DNA of 64,000 nt from NCBI GenBank assembly GCA_003290165.1, contig QNQO01009142.1:82485-146484 (forward strand), read 5' to 3'. Every line of letters starts with the position of its first letter. Position 1 is the stretch's first letter. Below the pieces are notes generated by a model, which made no database searches, was not told where the DNA came from, and was given only the letters and a program-made list of their open reading frames with translations. Below, piece after piece: positions 12,916-22,369 of this stretch. A program made the position numbers and the translations under genes. Origin of the DNA: Berberis thunbergii. Lineage: Eukaryota; Streptophyta; Magnoliopsida; Ranunculales; Berberidaceae.

Positions 12916-13088
12916 AGGAGGCTCTCATCTCGTTCTCCTCCGATAACAATTTTACCAGAAACCTTGTCATCGTCTAATAGCTTTGACAGGCACGCAAAGT
13001 GATTGGAGTTCACAACACGAGACAAGTCTTTTGATTTCAGTGGATCTTTCCCGAAGGATTCCTCCAATATATCTTTCAAGGCATCTAT
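12916..13088 (-). pseudogene. Aldehyde dehydrogenase family 3 exon fragment
   Basis: The minus-strand translation DALKDILEESFGKDPLKSKD, then LSRVVNSNHFACLSKLLDDD and KVSGKIVIGGERDESLL, matches the central-to-C-terminal part of plant class 3 aldehyde dehydrogenases, the SKDLSRVVNSNHFxRLxKLL region. The exon keeps an AG acceptor before 13088 and a GTGAGT donor after 12916. I found no catalytic Cys/Glu exons or other ALDH exons nearby, so it is an isolated exon. It is the last of three foreign exon fragments in the same orientation (GDI, fimbrin, ALDH). The family is clear from the peptide; calling it a captured fragment is inference from the context. Confidence 0.85.
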
Positions 13089-13439
13089 CTGGTATAGAGA
13101 TGGGTTTAAGCAATAATCCAAAAGAAAAAATAGATTATCTGGCTATGTGCAAATCCCATAATATAGTTAACATACTTCAAATGAAAGTAACAACATCTGA
13201 TACACATACAAGAACAAATACAGCAAGCACCCGACAACAAATACAACAAATACAGCAAATACAAGAAGTATGCTAAACAGACAACTGAGTATGGTTGCAG
13301 TTCGAGTCGGAACATGTAATGTGGAGTTAGAGCTTGGTGTTCATAAACAAAAAAAAGGGCTAGTACATGGTTGCTGACCACTGCAGAGATTTGATACATT
13401 ACTGAATGTTGGGTAATGTTAGTGAATTTAAATTTAGGT

Positions 13440-13720
13440 ATTCCCAAAATACAAATTTCGAAGAAGTGTAATTAGAACAAGAAGAATAGGAAGAAGTATA
13501 ATTAGAAGAAGAAGTATTCGTACAGAAACAGAGCTTGGATCAAAGTGTTCAACCAAAGTGTTCGAATCGCAAATGAAACGGCTTCGATCGACCAAAGTGT
13601 TCGACCGTCTTGTCTTCTTTGATGATCGATCGTTGGTTCGATCTTCTCTTCTTCTCCTCTTCTTCCTCTCTTCTTCAGTTCGTGTCTGCAACACAATTAG
13701 AGGAAAGAGTCGAGTTAGGT
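13440..13720. other. GA/CT-rich stretch with 'cgatcgat' and 'agaagaa' runs
   Basis: Purine-rich on one side and pyrimidine-rich on the other (AGAAGAA near 13500, CTTCTTCCTC near 13645). No gene was recognised. Similar CT-rich, 'tcgaccgatca'-type sequence occurs in the element at 45.9-46.15 kb, but the match is too weak to call homology. Confidence 0.4.
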
Positions 13721-13992
13721 CAAGTTATTAATCATAATCTCAGCCGTTGGATCTGTTTACAGATGATGTTATGTGTGTACGTGTCTGTATATGGTGTTGC
13801 TTTGCTGCGAGGTATGGTCGGTCTTGGGGAAGCTTTGCTGCCAGGTAAGACCCGTGTCGTTGGCACTACTACAGAGTACATCGCACTTTCACGAAATTGT
13901 CGAATAATCGCAATTGAATTTTTATTTCATTATTTAAAAAAACACTTACAATGAATTAACTTTGACAAAAAAATGGAATGACGACTAAAACA

Positions 13993-14109
13993 GATGCTAG
14001 CAATCTCCACCTCAGTAAATATCTCACCAAGAGCCTTCAGCTTCATCATAACAGATGGCAAATCTCCCAATGTGACTTTACCACCCAATTGACTCTTTAG
14101 TGAAATAAA
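13993..14109 (-). pseudogene. Fimbrin (plant plastin-type actin bundler) EF-hand-region exon fragment
   Basis: Thirty-nine residues read FISLKSQLGGKVTLGDLPSV and then MMKLKALGEIFTEVEIASI. This pattern (K..GG+VTLGDLP..M.KLKA....TE.EI..I) is the EF-hand-like N-terminal region of plant fimbrins, which cross-link actin filaments. The four calponin-homology repeats that follow in real fimbrins are absent. It lies about 550 bp downstream, in minus-strand sense, of the GDI fragment and 0.9 kb upstream of the ALDH fragment. The start and end of homology correspond approximately to exon borders. Identification is from the peptide pattern. Confidence 0.7.
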
Positions 14110-14658
14110 ATGCACGTAGTCCATCCAAATTCACAATTCATTTCCCATAATCCATCAATGTAAACTAATAACATGTTATGAATGATGATCTAGCCTCCTC
14201 TCAAACATCCACCTTAACCCATCTCAAAACATCCACCTTAACCCATCACTGATCCTTACATAATAACCCATTTCTCATTCAACATATTAAAATGAACTTG
14301 ATTTTACCCATACTAATCAGTGGATCTACAAATCAAACACAATTTTCAACAAATATGAATCCACCCATGGTGTTCAACATACATTCAAGCTCAATCAGCA
14401 ATTCAGCCAAATCAAAACAATACCCAAAGTTCCTTAAAGTACCCATGGTGCGATTCAAAGAAGACTGACTTCGAATCCAATCCATCAGACAAATAAAACT
14501 CAATCAAAACAAATTTGAAACTGAAATCAAGACATCTAAAGAAGATCAGATTGATTTCAATTAATTAACCCAACAATTCAATTGGATGCAGGAAACCTAA
14601 CAACAGTGATGATTGATTGGAACTTGATTGAGAAGACGAAAGTAAGTATAGATCGAAC

Positions 14659-14724
14659 CTTACGACCGTCGACGGAGAGAAGACCGCTAAGGATGCATTC
14701 TTTGAGTCCAGTTCCGAGCACTAT
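14659..14724 (-). pseudogene. Rab GDP dissociation inhibitor exon-1 fragment
   Basis: The minus-strand peptide IVLGTGLKECILSGLLSVDG, followed by RK and a GT donor at 14658, is the nucleotide-binding-fold-like N-terminal motif of Rab GDI, which extracts prenylated Rab GTPases from membranes. The usual first residues (Met plus an acidic stretch) are replaced by unrelated sequence immediately before the isoleucine, so the copy begins inside exon 1 and has no start codon of its own in frame. Later GDI exons are missing. The sequence upstream to about 15240 could be co-captured promoter or leader DNA. Confidence 0.82.
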
Positions 14725-15248
14725 GGCTGCCGAAATCCAATAAAGAAAAGATCGATAGCAGAGGAGATGGAGATCGAAAGGGGTTTTAGGGTTTCTGATA
14801 GAATCGCCTCTATTTCAGAGAGGAGGAGACAGAGAGACCTATGTGATGAGAGAGTTCTCAAATAAAAGACGCTTTTGTCAGTGAGTGAGGGCAAGCATTT
14901 GTTGTTCGCTTTGTTCCTTGCTTGCTGAAATGGGGTTGAAAATGCTTGTTTTCTATTTGTGTTCGTGTAGGTGTTGACTCTTCTCTGCTCTTGTTCTCAG
15001 AAGATGGGGAGAGTGGAAGAGAAGAGATAGGAAGGAAGGAAGAGAAGAAGCAAACCGCGAGGAGGAGCAGAGAGAAATTCAAGTAAGATTGGGTTGAGTG
15101 ATAAGGGTTTTGATATATATTTTTAGGAGAAGTCGCAAAGGATAAGGAGGAGAACATAGAGGGAGAGGAGAGAAGGAATCGAGGTCTTTCTTCTCCCTTT
15201 GGCTATGGGAGCATGAAGAATTTAGAATCGCATAGGAAGATTTGAGAA
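14725..15248. other. Intergenic stretch upstream of the GDI fragment
   Basis: GA-rich on the plus strand (CT-rich on the minus strand), like a plant 5' leader or promoter in minus-strand sense. No independent gene was seen. Confidence 0.45.
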
Positions 15249-15602
15249 TTAGGGGGGGTGTATTGTATATGGATTCTTATGGATTTGATAAATAATTTGA
15301 AAAGTCCACTGACTCTTTAAAATGTCTACGGACTTCTGCTAATTTTTTAAATCTATAGACTTTTGCTACAGACTTTTTAGAGATTTATGAAAATTCACGG
15401 ACTTTATATGAACGACTTTTACAGATTTCTAATTATTTGTAAGATAAAAAAGAAGCTGGTAAATAGTGATGAAACCAAAAAAATGTCTGCATATAATTAA
15501 CAAAAGTGAGAGATACATGTGCTAAAAAAACTAAAAAAAAGAAAAGGTTGTTAATTAACATCTTTAAAATAAGAAGTAAACGTCCATAAAATTGTATTAT
15601 GA

Positions 15603-15740
15603 TCATTCTTCTCCTTCATGATCATGGTCACTTTCTTCATTATCATTGTTAGCAACGTTGACGTTTGCTTGCGTTGCTGTCCACATTTGATTAGAAATAC
15701 TCATTCTCCATTGATTAGCATTTTCAACATTCGATGTTCG
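15603..15740 (-). pseudogene. PIF/Harbinger transposase C-terminal remnant (copy 1)
   Basis: The minus-strand tail NANQWRMSISNQMWTATQAN, followed by an acidic end, is the same as the C-terminus at 17466-17580 apart from substitutions. It is cut abruptly by the kinase fragment. No catalytic DDE residues remain. Confidence 0.7.
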
Positions 15741-16504
15741 TTGATTCTCCTTGTTTACGATTATGTCCCTAATGGGAGCCTTGATAAGCTCTTGCTTAGC
15801 AATCAAAAGAAAGTTCTGACTTGGGAGCAAAGATATAGGATCTTGATTGGGGTTGCTCAAGCGTTGTTGTATCTCCATGAAGAATGTGAGCAGAGGGTAG
15901 TGCACCAAGATGTGAAACCAAGCAATGTGCTTCTAGATGCCGAACTCAATGCCAAATTTGGAGATTTCGGCCTAGCCAGGATATATGATCATGACATTAA
16001 TCCTCAGACTACTCATATTGTAGGAACTCTTGGGTACCTCGCTCCTGAGTTCACCAGGACAGGAAAAGCTACAAAAAGCACTGATGTGTATGCTTACGGT
16101 GCTCTAATGCTTGAAGTAGCCAGTGGAAAGAGGCCCATTGAACCACTAGAGAATGTTGAAGAGTTGGTGTTGGTGGATTGGGTCAGGGAACTACATTCGA
16201 AAGGAGAAATCATGAGAGCCATGGACTCCACGTTGAAATCTTACAATCTGGATGAAGGAGAGCTTATTCTTAGTCTTGGTTTGTTATGTTCCCATCCCAT
16301 CGCTAGTTGCAGGCCCAGCATGAGAAGGGTTGTACAGTTTCTCTTAGGGTACGCATGGATATCCATCTCGACATTCCAGGCTTGATTGCAGGTTCCTCTG
16401 AAATTTGTCTAGATGATTCAGATCCTTCATCCAGGATGACATCTTCCAAGAGTACATCTAGTTTCACAAGCTTTAACAAAAAACATGTAGCTCAAAACAC
16501 TTGA
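15740..16504 (+). pseudogene. Lectin-receptor-type protein kinase C-lobe fragment, captured
   Basis: The plus-strand peptide begins VYDYVPNGSLDKLL and continues through kinase subdomains V-XI: LTWEQRYRILIGVAQALLYL, then VVHQDVKPSNVLLD (catalytic loop), FGDFGLARIYDHD (Mg-binding DFG), GTLGYLAPEFTRTGKAT, STDVYAYGALMLEVASGKRP and CRPSMRRVVQ. The wording is typical of plant L-type lectin receptor kinases. The lectin, transmembrane and N-lobe parts (glycine loop, VAVK lysine) are absent, and the catalytic-loop HRD has become HQD. Near 16345 the frame shifts; the other frame continues DIHLDIPGLIAGSSEICLDD to 16504. An ORF from 15618 runs from antisense Harbinger sequence into the kinase, giving a chimeric 255-residue reading frame. 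It is not an active kinase. Confidence 0.85.
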
Positions 16505-17465
16505 GCAACTTACTAAATGACACGAGGAAGCAAACTTAACACGACTTCCAGATTTATAGAACCTAATTTAATCCAAACCCTAACCCAAAATCATCAATGA
16601 TGCAAACTATTAATACTTATGCAAAGATAGAAAAAGAATCGAGAAAACAAGAGGATGGGAACCAACCTCTTCACGGTTGGCACAAGGAAGAACTTTGAGA
16701 GACTTTTTTTCACGTTGAAATCTTTGATATGGAGGCTGGCAAATTATTGAACTTTGTTATTTATACCTAACACTACAAAGTCCATGAGAATCCATGATTT
16801 TTCAAATCCATAAATATGAATGATATTTTGAATACCCTAAAACTTTTTTGGACTTTCTGAAATCCATATTGAATACCCCTAGACTTTGTGGATTTCAGAA
16901 AGACTTTTTAAAATCCTGATTGAATACCCCTAGACTTTTGTGGACTTTTTAAAATCCAAATTGAATACACTTGGATTTTCAAAATTCATGAAATTTATTA
17001 AATTGCCCACAAAATCCAAATACAATACACCCCCCTTAGAGAGAGTGAGGAAAGCATCGAGGGTAAAATTTTCCACTTAAGTTCTGCCAAAGATATAACA
17101 TTACCACGCAGGACAAACACTTGTCATATATTCTTATGGAATTGATAAATAATTTGAAAAGTCAACGAACTTTTTAAATTGTCCACAGACTCTTTAAATT
17201 TTTCACGGACTTCTGCTGATTTCTTAAATCCATAGATTTTTGCTACAGACTTTCTAGAGATTTATGAAAATCCACGGACTTTGTATGAACGAATTTTACA
17301 AATTTCTAAATATTTGCAAGATAAAAAAGAAGTTGGCAAATGGTGATGAAACAAAAAAAGTCCATAAAATAGAGATACATGTGCTAAAAAAAACTAGAAA
17401 AAAAATGTCGTTAATTAGCATCTTTAAAATAAGAAGTAAACGTCCATAAAATTGTATTATGATCA

Positions 17466-17897
17466 TTATTCTCCTTCATGGTCACTTTTTTCATTATCAT
17501 TGTTAGCAACGTTGATGTTTGCTTGAGCAGCCCACATTTGATTAGCAATACTCATTCTCCATTGATTAGCATTTTCTTTTTGCTGCTCTTGGGTTTGAAT
17601 ATCATCCCAATCAAAATTATCGTCATCATTCTCTACCGGATCATTTTCTGGTTTAGGAGGAAATTCATCTGAACGACATTCTTGTCGAAGAAAATTATGC
17701 AATCATGCACATGCCAAAACAAGTTCTGCTTGTGTCTTGTAAGGAAATGGTGGTGCTAATTTGAAAATTGTAAACCGCGACTTGAATATTCCAAATATTC
17801 TCTCAATTACGTTCCTCAATGAAGCATGACGAAGATTAAATAACTCAATTGCGTTGACAGGATGGTTTCCTGGACCGCCAAACATACATACATACAT
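17466..17897 (-). pseudogene. PIF/Harbinger transposase C-terminal part (copy 2), interrupted by a stop
   Basis: On the minus strand the peptide ELFNLRHASLRNVIERIFGI, then FKSRFTIFKLAPPFPYKTQA and ELVLACA, is typical of the C-terminal part of plant Harbinger DDE transposases (the ALP1-like family). An in-frame TGA at about 17705-17703 separates it from LHNFLRQECRSDEFPPKPEN and an acidic tail. The catalytic region upstream has been replaced by other sequence, so the protein is non-functional. Confidence 0.8.
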
Positions 17898-18119
17898 GAT
17901 CCAACCATGATCAACTTATATGGTCCAATCATGATCCAAACACATGGAAGTCAAAACCAACTATAAATCTAGTCATACGCAAACAACTATAGCAAAATAT
18001 CATATATATAGCATATATGAGCCAATTAACCATAAAAACATACCTGAGAAGATAACCGGCGTCAAAAACATATATGCAAGGGATTGTAAGCCATAATGAT
18101 CCAACCAAATATACTATAT

Positions 18120-18480
18120 ATATTTAATCCAGCGATTTATAAACCCTAATTTAATCCAAACCCTAACACAACTTCCAGATTTATAGACCCTAACCCAAAA
18201 TCATGAACGATGCAACTATGAACACTAGTATATTTGATCCGGATATATAAATCGCTGGAAGAATCAACGGTTTATAAACCCTAATTTAATCCAAACCCTA
18301 AAATAATCCAAAATCAAGGCTATAAATCGCTGGATTAAAATAATTAGAGGATGGGAAGTTGTGTTAAGGGTTTGGATTAAACTTAGAGGATTGGAAGTTG
18401 TGTTAGGGTTAGGATGGGAAGTTGTGTTAGGGTTTATAATCCCATCCTATAGTTGTGTTAGGGTCTATAAATTCATTATT
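18120..18480. repeat. Interleaved direct and inverted repeats built on 'ttataaaccctaattt'
   Basis: The block 'gatttataaaccctaattta' with 'tccaaaccctaa' occurs at about 18135 and 18270, and its inverse ('ttagggtttataat', 'gttgtgttagggt') occurs several times between 18350 and 18475. A related single copy sits in the first element at about 16537-16600. These look like internal subrepeats of the Harbinger family. Confidence 0.6.
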
Positions 18481-18494
18481 TTAATTAACGATTT

Positions 18495-18930
18495 ATAAAT
18501 CAAATAGATGAACTTGAATCCAAAGTCAAGGCTATGTCATATCAGCTCTCAGAAGCTGAAAATGCTCGAGAGCCGCTGCTCTGTGCTGCAAATGAGCTGA
18601 TGATCACTCAAGAAGAGCTGATTAATGTGAAAAATGAATTTGTTGTTGCCGAGGAATCAAAGTGCTATGTCACAAGTTGAACTAATGTCAGTTACTATTA
18701 ATATTGAGAAAGAAAAGACCAGAGAGCTCAATGAAGATATATTCTTGTCTCAAAGTTGACTGCTATTGCAAACGGGAAAGAGCATTCAAAATTTGTATCA
18801 GAGAAGGATGTTGAAGTTCAAGCACAAGATCATCTGGAAGAGCTACAAAACCAATTGGATGTAATACAGGAACTAGAGAAGCAGCTCTCAGATAAGACGT
18901 TTATCAATCAGAACTGAAGCAAGTGAAAGA
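18495..18930 (+). pseudogene. Coiled-coil protein gene fragment, captured
   Basis: The plus-strand translation gives heptad-rich peptides ELESKVKAMSYQLSEAENAR, then ANELMITQEELINVKNEFVV and, after frame changes, DHLEELQNQLDVIQELEKQL. The composition (E, K, L, Q, A with leucine heptads) indicates a coiled-coil protein. I do not recognise the parent gene; several plant filament-like families would fit. Frames change near 18670 and 18755, and stops end it near 18915. A second, shorter copy of its last 80 bp lies at 19021-19102. Confidence 0.5.
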
Positions 18931-19020
18931 GTTGCATAGTTCTTTGATAATGATTTATATGAATTCCAGCGATATAAGTTCAAGATATAAATACATAACT
19001 TCCATCCTAACCTATGAATA

Positions 19021-19102
19021 CACAATTGGATGTAATGCAGGAACTAGAAAAGCGGCTCTCGGATAAGACGTTTATCAATCAGAACTGAAGCAAGTGAAAG
19101 AA
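19021..19102 (+). repeat. Partial duplicate of the coiled-coil fragment end
   Basis: It matches 18863-18945 with a few substitutions ('cagctctcagataagacg' versus 'cggctctcggataagacg') and joins directly onto the Harbinger right terminal block. Confidence 0.75.
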
Positions 19103-19372
19103 CTGAAATCCATATTGAATACCCCTAGACTTTGTGGATTTCAGAAAGACTTTTTAAAATCCTGATTGAATACCCCTAGACTTTTGTGGACTTTTTAAAA
19201 TCCAAATTGAATACACTTGGATTTTCAGAATCCATGGAATTTATTAAATTGCCCACAAAATCCAGATACAATACACTTGCCCACAAAATCCAGATACAAT
19301 ACACCCCCCTTAGACTTGGGGAAGGGATCCTTCCATGCAACACCACCAAAAATGCTTGCGGCACCTACAACT

Positions 19373-19784
19373 AAGGTGTAAGCGATTGATCGGATTCGGA
19401 TCGGATTGTTTGGAAACCGAATCCATTAGGACACGGGAAATCCAAATCAGATCCAAGTATTTTCGATAGGATAAATCTAAATTTTCATCTGATCCAAACC
19501 AAAGTTACTTTAAATTGTTTTTTTTAATATAATAGATGTTAAGATTTGTTTATAGGTAGGTGCTAAACTGCCCAAAACCACAGTCTTATTTAATGTTAAT
19601 AAAATTTCAAGTTAAAGTCTAAAACTATATATATTGAATTCATATCGGAATCGGATTTAGTTAAGAAATTTTGATTCAATTTTTACATCCAGGTCCATTC
19701 TAAATACGAAACGTTCAAATTGAATCCAATTTATTTGATCAAACCGAATCTGATTTCCAACATCATCTGGTCGATTGACACCTT
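19373..19784. repeat. Possible MITE with short terminal inverted repeats
   Basis: The left edge 'aaggtgtaagcgattgatcg' is roughly mirrored by the right edge 'tcgattgacacctt', with further subterminal inverted motifs ('cggattcggat' against 'aaaccgaatctgat'). No unambiguous target duplication was found and there is no coding capacity. Confidence 0.4.
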
Positions 19785-20389
19785 TACCAAGTACGAACTT
19801 GTGTTTTGCAATTCTTCTTAATACGTAACAAATAAATAATTCATTTTTGTATCAAATAGAGAATAGTTTGTTTTTGTGCGCTTCAACAGCAATTTGTACA
19901 CACTGTGTTTTTATTTAGTTTTGGTCCCCTTTATTTGTTTGAAATTGAGACAAAAACACACATTCTATTGACTTTTTTTAAATTTATTATAACAAAATTT
20001 CACTTTCACGATTCTTCAGCAGAATGATTTCTTATTGAAAGAGTGTGTGTGTGTATGTGTTTGCTAAAATGAAATAGAGAGTTATCTTAGAATCCCCTAA
20101 TAGTTGTCTAAGTGTCTTTATATATACAACTCCTTGCATGTCTTTTTTTTCATGCATTAAATGTTATGTGGGGAAATCTTTGAAAACATGATCTCAAATC
20201 CGCCATATCTTAGACTAACAAACATGTAATTTCATCAAACTTGTAATTTGATCAAGCCATAAATTGTTCTCATTGTGACATGAATTGCAAAATGGTTCGG
20301 TCAAATTATCTCAAACATGCCCTTCTTTGGGTGTTTAGGGAAGAGGACTGGATCGCTTTGTACTTGTTGTATCCCTAACTCTTATACAA
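19785..20389. other. Intergenic AT-rich sequence
   Basis: A (GT)n-rich stretch occurs near 20042-20062. No gene or element was recognised. Confidence 0.5.
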
Positions 20390-21159
20390 TTGCTTTTAGG
20401 CAGTGACTATTTGGCACCACAATTTACTCTCACTTGTACCACCCATCTTTAAAAAAAAATTATCTACTCTCCCACACCACCCAAGTAAATTACTATTCAT
20501 CTTCTTCATTTCTTACCATATCTTCTCAAGACACAAGAAGATCGACAACTCATGGAAGGGGTAGCGAGGTAGGGGGCAATCGATTGCAAGAACAGTGAGA
20601 GGCGACCAACGATAGCGAAGATAGAGGAATTGGAGCCACGACACCGTTGCCCCTTCTTCTCCTTCTCCTTCCCCTCCCCCTCTCCATCTTATTCTTATCA
20701 TTCCCCTCTCCCAGTTCTCCCACTAGCTCTTCTTCTCTCAGTCTCTCCCAGTTCCCCTATTTTCTTCTCCCATTCTTTCTTTTTTCTTGCATAGGTCATT
20801 GCCCCTCTCCTTCTTCTGCTTCCCTTCTCATTTTCTGTCGTAAATTAACAAACACAAATTGGAATTTCAAAAATATTCATTTAAAATAAATCAACAACAA
20901 ACACATTAGAAACAAAATCGATAGAAAAAATGAGGAAGGAAAGATTACCAACAATCTGAAAACGTACAATTACTGGAAAAAAAGAGGAAGGAAACACTGC
21001 AATGACAGAAAATGGGCAAATCACAGCACCCCATGTGAGTCGGAGAACCCCAGTCACAACGGCACATGCAAATGCAGTTCCCATACTCGCATGAGGCGCT
21101 ACGACTGGGGTTCTGCCACACGCATGTGCTGCTGCGATTCGCCCAATTCAAACTTTGTC

Positions 21160-22075
21160 ATTGACTTTCGGTCAACTTATACGCTTGATTTTTAAGATCA
21201 TCAAAACACAACAAATGTAGTACTCTGTGTTATATAATGAACACAATTTGAATCACCTAAAAGTGTTTTAAAATGAGTAAGTTATGATCATTTTACTAAA
21301 GTTACTCAAATTTGTCTGGTAAAGAAAATATGGTATTCTCCCTAACTTTTGACCAATTTTGATACTCGATTGAGACCGATTATCAAACTCATCAAAACAC
21401 GATAAATATATTACTCTGAGTTATCTAATAAACACAATTTCAATCACTTTAAAATGAATAAGTTATGGTCATTTTACTACACTCACTCAAAACTATCCAG
21501 CAGCGACCAAGTCACAAATGATCAAAAGAATGTAGGTCTCCCACTAGCACAATTCTATGCAAGTGTTAGTCTTTCACTTGCATGATCCCTTGCGAGTTTA
21601 AGGCTCTTACTCGCATTTGCAGTGGGTCATGCGAGCGACTTACATTCGCAGCGGATCATGCGAGTAAGAGACTTACATTCGCATAATCCTTTGCGACTTG
21701 GTTGTTGTTGGATAGCTTTGAGTGAATGTAGTAAAATGACCATAACTTGCTCATTTCAAAAAAAATTCAGGTGATTCAAATTATGTTATAACTCTAAGTA
21801 TTATATTTTTCATGTATGAGCTTGAGAATTGGTTTCAATCAAGTGTCAAAGTTGGTCGAAAGTCAGGACAGTACCATGTTTTCTTTACCAGACAGATTCG
21901 AATGGTTTTAGTAAAATGACCATAACTGGCTCGTTTCAAAACATTTCTAGGTGATTCAAATTGTGTTCATTAGATAACTCAGAGTACTACATTTTTCATG
22001 TTTGATGAACTTGAAAATCAGGCTTACTCGAGCATCAAAGTTGGTCAAAAGTCGGGGATAATACTTTGTTTTTAT
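21160..22075. repeat. Large imperfect palindrome with duplicated units in each arm
   Basis: Left arm units (about 21160-21330 and 21335-21500) contain 'taagttatggtcattttact' and 'gaacacaatttgaatcacct'. The right arm (about 21690-22075) contains their inverse complements twice ('gtaaaatgaccataact', 'aggtgattcaaattgtgttc'). Each arm is therefore itself a tandem pair. The centre at 21500-21690 has short repeats of 'catgcgag' and 'cttacattcgca'. A transcript across it would fold into a long hairpin. Confidence 0.8.
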
Positions 22076-22369
22076 GTTTTGAATGAGTGAGTGCTAGGCT
22101 GTTTTGGAAAGAAAAAAGAAGAGGGGTGGCATTGAGACCATTGCGATGGCCACCATCGCAGCCCCACATCTTCTATCTCTTGTCGTCGCGTGCTCAATTG
22201 ATGAACCCTTTTGGGTGAGTCAAATAGAAGTAGAATGGGAGAGATTGAGAGAGATAGTGGCGGTTTACTTGGGAGGGGAGAGGGATAAGGATATTTTGAT
22301 CGAAAAAGAGGGACATAAAGCTTTCAATTGAAGAAGAAGGAGTTGTTAGTCAAAGAATAAAAGAGGAAG

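Larger units (their letters stand above)
15252..17035. mobile_element. PIF/Harbinger-type non-autonomous element carrying a captured kinase fragment
   Basis: The left end starts 'ggggggtgtattgtatatgg' and the right end is its inverted counterpart 'aatacaatacacccccc'. A TTA trinucleotide flanks both sides (15249-15251 and 17036-17038), the hallmark PIF/Harbinger target duplication. Between 15600 and 15735 it keeps a transposase C-terminal remnant on the minus strand, shared with the neighbouring copy at 17460-17590. Between about 15740 and 16535 it carries a receptor-kinase fragment on the plus strand. From about 16537 the sequence again matches the neighbouring copy, and the last 180 bp are nearly identical to 19103-19309. 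The kinase is therefore cargo inside the element. Confidence 0.85.
17125..19309. mobile_element. Second PIF/Harbinger relative with different cargo (5' end truncated)
   Basis: The left part from about 17125 matches 15262-15450 of the first element but lacks the G-rich tip. The right end (19103-19309) is nearly identical to 16855-17035, contains one extra duplicated 'cccacaaaatccagatacaa' unit, and ends in six C's followed by TTA. Inside are a transposase C-terminal remnant (minus strand, 17466-17897), a stretch of inverted repeats (18120-18480) and a coiled-coil gene fragment (18495-18930). The two elements are separated by only about 90 bp of unrelated sequence. Confidence 0.75.

Noticed and set aside
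13106..13447. 113-residue minus-strand ORF with a Tyr/Leu repeat
   Set aside because: The repeat comes from a CAA/ACA-type microsatellite near 13230-13265. No other evidence of coding.
14858..15157. 99-residue minus-strand ORF with S/F/L-rich sequence
   Set aside because: It is a translation of the CT-rich leader-like stretch upstream of the GDI fragment. No domain, and no continuation into the GDI frame.
12236..15240. Helitron with definable ends as the carrier of the exon mosaic
   Set aside because: I could not identify a convincing 5' TC / 3' CTRR-plus-hairpin pair by eye, so the carrier type is left open.
20647..20889. 80-residue plus-strand ORF (Leu/Pro/Ser-rich)
   Set aside because: Simple CT-rich sequence inside the 20399-23349 element. 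The apparent hydrophobic protein is compositional.
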